Positions 1-6,893 of a DNA stretch of 36,679 nucleotides are shown here, in pieces. Source of the stretch: Planctomycetota bacterium (GTDB lineage: Bacteria; Planctomycetota; UBA1135; GCA-002686595); the NCBI GenBank assembly GCA_016872795.1, contig VGYZ01000033.1, positions 1-36,679 of the forward strand. The letters are read 5' to 3'. The notes below the pieces were generated by a model that was not told the DNA's origin, did no database searches, and saw only the letters and a list, made by a program, of their open reading frames with translations. Numbering within the stretch: position 1 is the first letter of the stretch; each line of letters starts with the position of its first letter. Position numbers and translations under genes: made by a program.

Positions 1-259
1 CGCGCAGCCGTCCGAGCGGAGTGGGGCGCAGGCCGCGGCACTCCAACGAGCCAGCGCAGCCCTCGAGCGGAGCGCGCTGGGCGGGGCGGGGGAGGGCGAA
101 CCGGCGCAGCTCGCCGCGCTCGACCTCGCGCGCGCTTGCGAGCACGAGCTCCTCGCCGCTGGGGGCGCCACCGAGGGCGCCACCGAGGGCGCCACCGGGG
201 GCGCCACCGGGGGATCGGGGAGCACTTCCCGTGCAAGCTTGGGGGCGGGAGGAATGCAA
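1..259 (-). CDS. Possible 5' part of a leftward gene, cut by the window edge
   Basis: On the minus strand one frame is open from about 343 to the left edge. Its last 50 codons (about 150 to 1) have roughly 90% G/C at third positions and a natural mix of residues (GEELVLASAREVERGELRRF and on), whereas the plus-strand frames there are rich in Arg and Ser, as antisense shadows are. The 12-bp tandem repeat at 163-210 would be read as Gly-Gly-Ala-Pro/Leu units. The start is unclear: TTG at 257-259, GTG at 143-145 and GTG at 341-343 all fit, and none has a strong ribosome binding site. It would be divergent from the inositol phosphate synthase gene. No family is recognised. Confidence 0.28.
   Translation of the reverse strand, partial: MHSSRPQACTGSAPRSPGGAPGGALGGALGGAPSGEELVLASAREVERGELRRFALPRPAQRAPLEGCAGSLECRGLRPTPLGRLR
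163..213. repeat. 12-bp tandem repeat, four copies
   Basis: Four head-to-tail copies of GGGCGCCACCG(A/G) occupy 163-210, followed by GGG. The first two copies end in A and the last two in G. The period of 12 keeps any reading frame open, giving a four-residue peptide repeat (Gly-Gly-Ala-Pro/Leu on the minus strand). It lies between a possible leftward gene start and the inositol phosphate synthase gene. Confidence 0.85.
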
Positions 260-456
260 AACGCTCCGCCGCTGCGCACAATGAGCGGCTCCCCGCAGGG
301 CTCGAGCGCCAGCGGGACCCCGACGAGCCCCGTGCCCTCTCACGCTGGTTCCGCCGAGCGCGCCCCCGAGCGGGGCACGACGGCGGGGCGTTGGTGGCGG
401 CCGGAAGAAGACGCCGTGGTCTCGGCCTGGCGTGCCCGCGCGGGGCAGGTTCCCCG

Positions 457-1677
457 ATGACGAAGAACGACAAGCAAGTGGCGAGCGGCCGCGTCGGCGT
501 GTGGCTGATCGGAGCGCGTGGTGCCGTGGCGACCTGCGTGGCCTACGGCCTCGCGGGCCTGCGACGAGGGCTGGTCGGGCCGACGGGGCTCATCACGGAG
601 AGCCCTGAGTTCGCGCGCGTGGCGCTCGCGCCGCTCGACGGGCTGGTGCTCGGCGGCCACGACGTGTGCTCGCGCGGGCTGACCGAGTCCGCGGGCGAGC
701 TCATCTTGCACCACATCCTGCCCTCGGAAGTCGTCGCGGCTTGCGCTCAGGAAGCGAGCGCGTACGAGTCCCGGATCCGGCCGGGTGTGCTCGACGGCGC
801 GGATGTCGGACTCGCGAGCCTGATCTCCGCTTCGGCCGCGCTAGGCGGCCTGCCGCCGCGCGAGCAGGTGGCCGCGCTGCGGCGCGACTTCGAGGCCTTC
901 CGCGCCGACCACGGGCTCTCGACCGTGGTGGTCGTGAACCTCGCGAGCACCGAGGCCTACCGCGACCCGCGTCCCGAGTGGCGCACGCTCGCGGCCTTCG
1001 ACGCCGCGCTCGACGCGGGCACGCAGCAGCCGGCATCGATGCTCTACGCCTACGCGGCGCTCTCCGCGGGCTTCCCGTATGTCAACTTCACGCCCAGCCT
1101 CGGCTCGGCTCCCGCCGCGCTGCGCGAGCTCGCGCGCACGAAGGGCGTGCCGCACTGCGGCGCCGACGGCAAGACCGGCGAGACGCTCGTCAAGACCGTG
1201 CTCGCGCCGCTGTTCGTCGCGCGCCGCCTCAAGGTACTCGCGTGGCAGGGCTACAACATGCTCGGCAACCGCGACGGCGAGAACCTCGCGGATCCGCTGC
1301 ACAAGGAAGCCAAGCTGCGCAGCAAGGACGATGCGCTGCGCGCGCTGCTCGGCGATCCAGAGGTGCACACCAAGGTCGGCATCGACTATGTGCCGAGCTT
1401 GCGCGACTGGAAGACGGCCTTCGACTACATCCACTTCGAGGGCTTCCTTGGAGCGCAGATGTCGCTGCAGTTCACCTGGCACGGGAGCGACTCGGCGCTC
1501 GCCGCGCCGCTGGTGATCGATCTCGTGCGCCTTGCGGAGTTTGCGCTGCGCAACGGCGAGTCGGGCGAGCTCCAGCACACCGCGGCGTTCTTCAAGAGCC
1601 CGACCGGCGGCGGCACTCACGACTTCCATGTGCAGTTCGAGCGCCTGCTCGACTACGCACGCCAGCACGCTCGCTGA
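457..1677 (+). CDS. ino1: Inositol-3-phosphate (myo-inositol-1-phosphate) synthase
   Basis: NAD-dependent enzyme that cyclises glucose 6-phosphate to inositol 3-phosphate, the first step of inositol and inositol-lipid synthesis; cytoplasmic. The 406-residue product has an N-terminal Rossmann segment (GVWLIGARGAVATCVAYGL). It also carries the family's conserved core GADGKTGETLVKTVLAPLF followed by QGYNMLGNRDGENL and a KEAKLRSKD segment, and a C-terminal KSPTGGGTHDF. The length suits the compact prokaryotic form. The frame is open further upstream to 136, but those residues are repetitive Arg/Gly-rich and unlike the family, so the ATG at 457 is chosen. A weak purine stretch (GGGGCAGG) lies just upstream. 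It is followed after 141 bases by a peptidase gene in the same direction with no obvious functional link. Confidence 0.93.
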   Translation: MTKNDKQVASGRVGVWLIGARGAVATCVAYGLAGLRRGLVGPTGLITESPEFARVALAPLDGLVLGGHDVCSRGLTESAGELILHHILPSEVVAACAQEASAYESRIRPGVLDGADVGLASLISASAALGGLPPREQVAALRRDFEAFRADHGLSTVVVVNLASTEAYRDPRPEWRTLAAFDAALDAGTQQPASMLYAYAALSAGFPYVNFTPSLGSAPAALRELARTKGVPHCGADGKTGETLVKTVLAPLFVARRLKVLAWQGYNMLGNRDGENLADPLHKEAKLRSKDDALRALLGDPEVHTKVGIDYVPSLRDWKTAFDYIHFEGFLGAQMSLQFTWHGSDSALAAPLVIDLVRLAEFALRNGESGELQHTAAFFKSPTGGGTHDFHVQFERLLDYARQHAR

Positions 1678-1818
1678 GCGTTCGCGCGCGCGCCTCGGGC
1701 TCATGAAGGCGCTCTTGAACGCGCCCTGCCGCCCCGCGCATGTGCTAGCTTTCGGCCGCGCACGACTTCCCACCTCGCGCGGGCCCAACAGCCGCCCGAC
1801 GCCTTCACCCCAAACCAC

Positions 1819-3747
1819 ATGCTCCCCGCCGATCTCGACGCTCCGAGCTTTCTCGCCACCGCCCGCACCGCCCTCGCGCAGTCCCGCGCCGCGCTCGAGC
1901 GCTTGGTCGCCTTGCCGCGGGATGCTTCGCTCTCCGAAGTCGTCGGCGCTTTCGACGCGATTGGTCGCCCTCTCGACCGCGTGCGCGGCGCGGTCGGACT
2001 CGCCAGCCAAGTGCACCCGCTCGAGGCCGTGCGCAATGTCTCGAACGAGTTCACGGTCGAACTCTCGACATTCTACTCGGAGCTGTCGCTCAACCGCGCC
2101 GTGTACGAGCGCCTCGCGCGCTTCGATCCCGCCTCGGCGAGCGGTCCGCTCGAGGAGCGCCTCTTGCGCAACACCTTGCGCGACTTTCGTCGCAGCGGTG
2201 TCGATCGCGACGATGCGACGCGCGAGCGCATCTCCAAGCTCAACGACGAGCTCACGCTGCTCGGCATCGAGTTCGACCGCAACATCGCCGAGGACACGCG
2301 CTCGATCACCATCCCCGAGGGCCGCAGCGGTCTAGCGGGGCTGCCCGCGGACTACATCGCGGCCCATCCCGAGAACGAGCGCGGCGAGGTCGTGATCACG
2401 ACCGACATGCCGGACTACCAGCCATTCATGTCCTATGCCGAGCGCGGCGACCTGCGGCGCGCGCTGTATCGCGCGAGCGTGACGCGTGCGACGCCGAAGA
2501 ATCTGGCTGTGCTGCAGGCGCTGCTCGAGAAGCGCCATGAGCTCGCGACGCTGCTCGGCTACGAGTCGTGGGCGGCCTACGCCACCGAGGACAAGATGAT
2601 CGTGAGCGCAGGCAACGCGCGCGAGTTCGTCGCTCGCACCGCCGCGGCCTCGCGCTCGCGCTTGGAGCGCGAGGTGGCCGACCTGCTCGCGCTGTGCCGT
2701 CGCTCCGAGCCGCAGGCGAGTGTCGTGCACGACTGGGAGAAGGGCTTCCTGCTCGAGCGCCACCGGGCCGAGACGCTGCAGTTCGACTCGACCACCGTGC
2801 GTCCGTATTTCCCCTATGCCTCCGTGCGCGACGGAGTCCTCGCCACGACCGCTGCGCTGTACTCGCTCGAGTTCCGGCGCAACGACGCACAGCCGCGCTG
2901 GCATGAGAGTGTCGAGTGCTTCGACGTCGTCGACGGCGGCAAGCCCGTCGCGCGCTTCTTCCTCGACATGCATCCGCGCCCGCAGAAGTACAAGCACGCG
3001 GCGATGTTCGACCTGTGCGTCGGCGTCGACGACGGGCTCCCCAAGGCCGCGCTGGTGTGCAACTTCCCGCGTCCGGGTCCCGGCGAGCCCGCGCTGCTGC
3101 AGCACGGCGATGTCGAGACCTTCTTCCACGAGTTCGGCCACCTGTTGCACCACCTCTTCGGAGGTCGGCAGCGCTACCTCGCCTTCAGCGGCATCGCGAC
3201 CGAGTGGGACTTCGTCGAGGCGCCCAGCCAGATGTACGAGGAGTGGGCCTGGGACACCGGCGTGCTGCAGCGCTTCGCGCGCCACCATGAGACGGGCGAC
3301 CCGATCCCGGCCGAGCTCGTGGCCCGCATGCGCTCGGCCAAGGAGTACGGCAAGGGGCTGCAGGTCGCGACGCAGATGTTCTACGCGGCGCTCGCGCTCG
3401 AGCTGCACGCGCGCGATCCCAAGGGGCTCGACACGACCGAGCGCATGGTCGCGCTGAAGCAGTCGCTCCTGCCCTTCCCGCACGAGGAGGGCACGGCGTT
3501 CCAAGCCTCGTTCGGCCACCTCAACGGCTACTCGGCGATCTACTACACCTACATGTGGTCGCTCGTGATCGCGAAGGACCTCTTCAGCCGCTTCGACGGC
3601 AACCTGATGGACCCGCGGGTCGCCGCGAGCTACCGGCAGGCGATCCTGTCCGCCGGGGGCAGCAAGCCGGCCTCCGACCTGTGCCGGGACTTCCTCGGGC
3701 GTGAGTACAGCACCGGCCCCTTCGAGGAGTGGCTCAACAAGGGCTAG
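1819..3747 (+). CDS. M3 family oligopeptidase (oligopeptidase A / thimet-like)
   Basis: Zinc metallopeptidase of family M3, which cleaves short peptides in the cytoplasm. The 642-residue product is a little shorter than typical oligopeptidase A or Dcp (about 680). The zinc motif HEFGH is at residues 437-441 and is followed by HLLHHLFGG. The third zinc ligand, a Glu in the FVEAPSQMYEEW segment, lies at about residue 466. The C-terminal GYSAIYYTYMWSLVIAKDLF helix is also typical of the family. There is no signal peptide. The 141 bases upstream hold no clear Shine-Dalgarno sequence. Whether it is closer to PrlC, Dcp or PepF-like members cannot be told by eye. Confidence 0.93.
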   Translation: MLPADLDAPSFLATARTALAQSRAALERLVALPRDASLSEVVGAFDAIGRPLDRVRGAVGLASQVHPLEAVRNVSNEFTVELSTFYSELSLNRAVYERLARFDPASASGPLEERLLRNTLRDFRRSGVDRDDATRERISKLNDELTLLGIEFDRNIAEDTRSITIPEGRSGLAGLPADYIAAHPENERGEVVITTDMPDYQPFMSYAERGDLRRALYRASVTRATPKNLAVLQALLEKRHELATLLGYESWAAYATEDKMIVSAGNAREFVARTAAASRSRLEREVADLLALCRRSEPQASVVHDWEKGFLLERHRAETLQFDSTTVRPYFPYASVRDGVLATTAALYSLEFRRNDAQPRWHESVECFDVVDGGKPVARFFLDMHPRPQKYKHAAMFDLCVGVDDGLPKAALVCNFPRPGPGEPALLQHGDVETFFHEFGHLLHHLFGGRQRYLAFSGIATEWDFVEAPSQMYEEWAWDTGVLQRFARHHETGDPIPAELVARMRSAKEYGKGLQVATQMFYAALALELHARDPKGLDTTERMVALKQSLLPFPHEEGTAFQASFGHLNGYSAIYYTYMWSLVIAKDLFSRFDGNLMDPRVAASYRQAILSAGGSKPASDLCRDFLGREYSTGPFEEWLNKG

Positions 3748-3772
3748 GCCCGCCGACGGAGAGCTTTGTTTT

Positions 3773-3791
3773 GCTGGTAAAATTCACCAGC
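3773..3791. promoter_or_regulatory. Inverted repeat with an AT-rich centre; possible promoter or operator
   Basis: GCTGGT (3773-3778) and ACCAGC (3786-3791) form a perfect 6-bp inverted repeat around AAAATTC. This is one of the few AT-rich spots in the region and contains TAAAAT (3778-3783), a good -10 box. No convincing -35 box is seen. No run of T follows on either strand, so it is not a classical terminator. It could promote or control the small membrane protein gene at 3887. Confidence 0.35.
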
Positions 3792-3829
3792 GCCCCAACA
3801 TGGGGGTTCGAAGCGCGTAACTTACGCCT

Positions 3830-3859
3830 GCCGGTCGGGTTAGTAGCCTCCAGACCGGC
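3830..3859 (+). other. Hairpin in the leader of the small membrane protein gene
   Basis: GCCGGTC (3830-3836) and GACCGGC (3853-3859) are perfect 7-bp arms around a 16-base loop, ending 27 bases before the ATG at 3887. No known riboswitch core is recognised. It may be a transcript-stability or terminator-like structure after the peptidase gene. Confidence 0.4.
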
Positions 3860-3886
3860 GCTCTCGCGCCCCCGGAGCCCCAAGCC

Positions 3887-4060
3887 ATGTCCCAACGCCA
3901 GCTGCTCGCCCTCGCCGCCGCTTTTGCGCTCGCGGTTTCCGGCGTCGCGGCGTGGTATGTAGCGGGCGAGCTGGAGGCCGCGGAGGAGCGCCTGCGCCCG
4001 CGCCCGACTCCGCCGCCGACCTCGATGTCGGTGCCGCTCGTGCGCATCGAGCGCGCCTGA
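3887..4060 (+). CDS. Small single-pass membrane or secreted protein, unknown function
   Basis: A 57-residue reading frame with a Shine-Dalgarno-like GGAG about nine bases before its ATG. Residues 5-26 (LLALAAAFALAVSGVAAWYV) form a hydrophobic segment that could be an uncleaved anchor or a signal peptide. A short charged segment (GELEAAEERLRPRP) and a Pro-rich tail ending VPLVRIERA follow. Third codon positions are nearly all G or C, which supports translation. It is short enough to be missed by gene callers. It converges with the hydrolase gene on the other strand, leaving 81 bases between the stops. No family is recognised. Confidence 0.6.
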   Translation: MSQRQLLALAAAFALAVSGVAAWYVAGELEAAEERLRPRPTPPPTSMSVPLVRIERA

Positions 4061-4109
4061 GCGCGCCAGCGCCGGCCGGAAGCCCGTTGGTCCCAACTCG
4101 CAGGGCCGC

Positions 4110-4151
4110 AGTCTCAGGGCCAAAGTCTCAGGGTCAAAGTCTCAGGGCCAC
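4110..4151. repeat. 14-bp tandem repeat, three copies, across a stop codon
   Basis: Copies of AGTCTCAGGG(C/T)CAA begin at 4110, 4124 and 4138; the third ends in AC. A fourth, diverged copy (10 of 14 bases) precedes them at 4096. The third copy overlaps the stop codon (4142-4144) of the leftward hydrolase gene, so changes in copy number would alter the 3' untranslated region rather than the protein. Confidence 0.85.
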
Positions 4152-4852
4152 GCGTCTCGCTCCCAGCGGTCCACCTCCGCGGCCGCGCGCTGCAGTACGG
4201 CTTCGAGCGTCTCGCCGCTCGCCTTCGGGCGCTCGAGCGAGTGGTCGCCGCCCTCGATCGCGTGCAGCGTCGCTCGCCCCGCGTAACGCCGCAGCGCGAG
4301 GCGCAGCTCGTCGCTCGTGCCGAACTCGTCGCGCGTGCCTTGCACGAACAGCGCGGGCTGCACGCACATCGCGAAGTGCTCGCTGCGCGCGGCCTGCGGC
4401 TTGCCCGGGGGATGCAGCGGATAGCCGTAGAGCGCGAGACCGTGCGCCGGAGCACCCTTCGCGGCGAGGTGCGTCGCCATGCGCGCGCCCATGGACTTGC
4501 CGGCGAGCAGCACGCGGCGCGGCTCGAGCCTGCGCCGGAGCTCCGCGAGCGCCAGCTCGTGAACGGCCTCGAGCAGCGGTGCGCGGTCGGGCGGCCGCAC
4601 CCGCCCGAGCTCGACCGCGCGCTGCATGTACGCATAGCGAAAGCGCAGCACCGCGAAGCCGCGCTCGACGAGCGCGCGCGCGGCGAGCTCCATCCACGGG
4701 TGCTCCATGTCGACGCCCGAGCCGTGGGCCAACAGGATCGCGGCCTCGCGGCTCGCACCCGCCGGCCGGTCGATCCGCGCACCGATCGCGCCGACGCGCG
4801 GATCTTCGATCGCGATCTCGAAGCGCTCGGTGGAACTCGACGCAAGGCTCAC
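4142..4852 (-). CDS. Alpha/beta hydrolase of the KANSL3/Tex30 (dienelactone hydrolase-like) type
   Basis: A 236-residue alpha/beta hydrolase. Visible elements are an oxyanion-side LLAHGSGVDMEHPW segment (residues 40-53) and the nucleophile elbow GKSMGAR with Ser120. The acid-loop segment FVQGTRDEFGT comes next, and the catalytic His sits in EGGDHSL. This layout matches the small hydrolases annotated as KANSL3/Tex30-like or dienelactone hydrolase family; the substrate is not predictable. There is no signal peptide. The start at 4852 is only 23 bases from the divergent methyltransferase gene, so both promoters must lie inside or very near the gap. The stop codon lies in a 14-bp tandem repeat. 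Confidence 0.85.
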   Translation of the reverse strand: MSLASSSTERFEIAIEDPRVGAIGARIDRPAGASREAAILLAHGSGVDMEHPWMELAARALVERGFAVLRFRYAYMQRAVELGRVRPPDRAPLLEAVHELALAELRRRLEPRRVLLAGKSMGARMATHLAAKGAPAHGLALYGYPLHPPGKPQAARSEHFAMCVQPALFVQGTRDEFGTSDELRLALRRYAGRATLHAIEGGDHSLERPKASGETLEAVLQRAAAEVDRWERDAWP

Positions 4853-4862
4853 GCTCGCAGCG

Positions 4863-4868
4863 TAACCT
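4863..4868 (+). promoter_or_regulatory. Candidate -10 box (TAACCT) for a leaderless methyltransferase mRNA
   Basis: TAACCT fits the TANNNT pattern and ends seven bases before the ATG at 4876. No Shine-Dalgarno sequence lies between them. That spacing is typical of leaderless transcripts, where transcription starts at or next to the ATG. No clear -35 box is seen. Confidence 0.35.
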
Positions 4869-4875
4869 CTGCGCC

Positions 4876-5577
4876 ATGTACAAGCCGCCGCTCAAGCTCC
4901 AGACCACCACGCTCTGGTATTACCCGTCGCAGCAGCACGGGCACGAGCCGCTCGGCGACCCGCGCTACAAGGGCGCGACGCCCACCTATGTGATCTGGAA
5001 TGTGCTCGAGCGCTACACGCGCGAGGACGACCTCGTGATCGATCCGTTCTGCGGCGGAGGCACGACGCTCGATGTGGCGCGCGAGCTGCGCCGCCGCGCG
5101 CTCGGCTACGATGTGCGCCCGACGCGGCCCGACATCTTCCGCGCCGACGCGCGCAAGCTGCCGCTCGAGGACGGCAAGGCGGACTTCGTGTTCATGGATC
5201 CGCCCTACGGCACGCACCTCGACTACTCCGACGAGCCCGACTGCATCGGCAAGCTCGACGCCTTCGACGGCAGCTACTTCGCCGCCATGGAGCGCGCCTT
5301 CGCGGAGGCCGATCGCGTGCTCAAGGACCGGCGCTACCTCGCCGTCTATGTCTCCGACACCTTCGAGAAGAAGCGCGGCTTCGTCGGGCTCGGGGTGCAG
5401 CTCTTCAACTTGCTCGCGCAGCGCTTCAAGCCCGTCGACCATGTCGCGGTCGTGCGCGGCAATCGCACGCTCGAGAAGCCCGCGTACCACAAGGCCGCGG
5501 CCGAGGGGAACTTCTACCTGCGCGGCTTCAACCACCTGCTGCTCTTCAAGAAAGAGCGCGGTCCGCGCGCGAAGTGA
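4876..5577 (+). CDS. Orphan DNA methyltransferase of the N4-cytosine/N6-adenine (DPPY) class
   Basis: S-adenosylmethionine-dependent amino-methyltransferase of 233 residues. The N-terminus carries the motif TTTLWYYPSQQHG. The AdoMet-binding motif I (DPFCGGGTT, residues 56-64) precedes the catalytic motif IV (DPPY, residues 108-111). The C-terminus has RGFNHLLLFKKE. The LW-Y-PSQ start is reminiscent of orphan methyltransferases annotated as cytosine-N4-specific, but the exact base cannot be read from sequence. A large target-recognition domain is not obvious and no endonuclease gene is adjacent, so it looks like a solitary methyltransferase. Its relation to the window-wide lack of ACGT is worth testing. 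An RNA or protein target is a less likely alternative. Confidence 0.82.
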   Translation: MYKPPLKLQTTTLWYYPSQQHGHEPLGDPRYKGATPTYVIWNVLERYTREDDLVIDPFCGGGTTLDVARELRRRALGYDVRPTRPDIFRADARKLPLEDGKADFVFMDPPYGTHLDYSDEPDCIGKLDAFDGSYFAAMERAFAEADRVLKDRRYLAVYVSDTFEKKRGFVGLGVQLFNLLAQRFKPVDHVAVVRGNRTLEKPAYHKAAAEGNFYLRGFNHLLLFKKERGPRAK

Positions 5578-5578
5578 A

Positions 5579-5613
5579 GCGGGCCGGGGGACGCTCGACA
5601 TCCGACGGCCCGC
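5579..5613. terminator. Hairpin between convergent genes, terminator-like
   Basis: GCGGGCCG (5579-5586) and CGGCCCGC (5606-5613) are perfect 8-bp arms with a 19-base loop. The structure starts two bases after the methyltransferase stop and lies between two convergent genes. It lacks a T run on either side, so intrinsic termination is uncertain. Confidence 0.35.
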
Positions 5614-5640
5614 GAGGGCTGCGTGCAGCTGCGGCGAGCT

Positions 5641-6882
5641 CTACTCGCCGCCGCCCGAGGGCTGCGACGCCTCGTGGTCGTGACCCGTGTGATCCTCTGC
5701 CGGCTCGGTCGCGGGCTCGGTCGGGAGCACATGCGGAATGTCGAGCGCGGCGTCCTCGAGAGCGCTTTCCTCCGGTGCGTCCTGCTTGAGCAGGTCGGCC
5801 AGCTTCTTGCGCAGGTTCGCGCCGTTGTAGCCGGGCACTTGGAACACCCACGGGCTCCAGCGCGCGTTCAGCTCGTCGACTTCCTTCTGCACGAGGTCGA
5901 GCGCCTTCAGGTCGAGCTTCACCGGTGCGCTCTCGCCTTCGGCCGGGGGAGCCTCGGGCCCCGCCGTCGCCGCGCGCAGCGACTCGTCGAGGCGCGCCGC
6001 GAGCGTGATCCATGTCTTGCCGTCCTTGTCGATCGAGCGCGCGGTGACGACGAGTCCATCGAAGCAGGAGTACTCGGTGACGACCGGGTCCGTCATCTCG
6101 ACGCTGCCCGCCGACTGCACATCGTCGAGGCTCATGTATTGCAGCGCGCTGGCGATGCCGTTGGCGACGCCGTCCCACTGCAGCTCCTTGCCCGCGGGGA
6201 GGTTCTCGACCGCGAGATTCGTCTGGGACTGGTCCCCGCGCGCCGCGGCCAGCGTCTCGCCGGAGGGATGCGTGATCGTCGCGCGCCGCACGCGCTTCTC
6301 CTCGACCTTGCTGATGTTGCGGTCGAACCAGCCGGTGCTCGAGGTGTCGACGGTGAGCGAGCCGGTCGCTTCCCACGCTTGGGCGTCGCCCTGCGCGCGC
6401 ACATAGAGCGTCGAGCGCGAGGACATGCCCTGCGAGGCCTTCGCGCGGCCGACGATCACATCCGCGAGCACCGCGCCGCCCGCGCCCTTGATCGTGACGC
6501 GCTTGCTCGTCGCGCCCTCGGCCGTCGGGTCCTCGACGCCGAGCTTCGCGTGCAGCGCCGCGTTGCTCGTCATCGCCTCGACTCTTTCCATCTCCGCGAT
6601 GCCGAGCACGAGCGCCTTCACCTTGCCGAAGTCGACCGGGAAGCCGCCCTTGTCCGCGGCGCCCCAGCTCGCGCCTTCCTTGCGCAGCGTGCAGCTCGCG
6701 CCGCCGCCCGCGATCGTCACCTCGGTGACATCGTTGACGCGCGTCTTCAGATCCGCGAACAGCGGGCCGGTGGCGGTGGTCTCCGCGGCGTGCGGGCTCG
6801 CGCCCTTGTCGGCGAGGTACACGGCTCCGGCGAGCAGGGCCGCGGTGGCGAGGCCCGTGACGAGCAGGGTCTTCGAGTTCAT
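5641..6882 (-). CDS. DUF4340 domain protein of the Gld-like ABC cluster
   Basis: A 413-residue protein with an N-terminal membrane anchor (TLLVTGLATAALLAGAVYLA) followed by an extracytoplasmic DUF4340-type region. The segments WGAADKGGFPVDFGKVKALVLGI and STLYVRAQGDAQAWEATGSL, the latter followed by WFDRNI, match that family's repeated fold. The C-terminus is acidic with a His-rich patch (DHTGHDHEASQ), which might bind metal. The ATG at 6882 is preceded by GAGAGGA at a good distance. A frame open further upstream overlaps the previous gene and is a shadow. It is the last gene of the ATPase-permease-GldG-DUF4340 set. This combination recurs in bacteria; its molecular function is unknown beyond a link to gliding-type ABC systems. 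Confidence 0.85.
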   Translation of the reverse strand: MNSKTLLVTGLATAALLAGAVYLADKGASPHAAETTATGPLFADLKTRVNDVTEVTIAGGGASCTLRKEGASWGAADKGGFPVDFGKVKALVLGIAEMERVEAMTSNAALHAKLGVEDPTAEGATSKRVTIKGAGGAVLADVIVGRAKASQGMSSRSTLYVRAQGDAQAWEATGSLTVDTSSTGWFDRNISKVEEKRVRRATITHPSGETLAAARGDQSQTNLAVENLPAGKELQWDGVANGIASALQYMSLDDVQSAGSVEMTDPVVTEYSCFDGLVVTARSIDKDGKTWITLAARLDESLRAATAGPEAPPAEGESAPVKLDLKALDLVQKEVDELNARWSPWVFQVPGYNGANLRKKLADLLKQDAPEESALEDAALDIPHVLPTEPATEPAEDHTGHDHEASQPSGGGE

Positions 6883-6893
6883 GGCGTCCTCTC

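Noticed and set aside
163..213. CRISPR-like array
   Set aside because: The units are 12 bases with no spacers.
136..456. N-terminal extension of the inositol phosphate synthase to position 136
   Set aside because: The added residues are repetitive Arg/His/Gly from the tandem repeat and do not resemble the family; the ATG at 457 starts the conserved fold.
3805..3812. GGTTCGAA resembling the T-loop of a tRNA
   Set aside because: The flanking bases do not form a T-stem and no acceptor, D or anticodon arms can be drawn.
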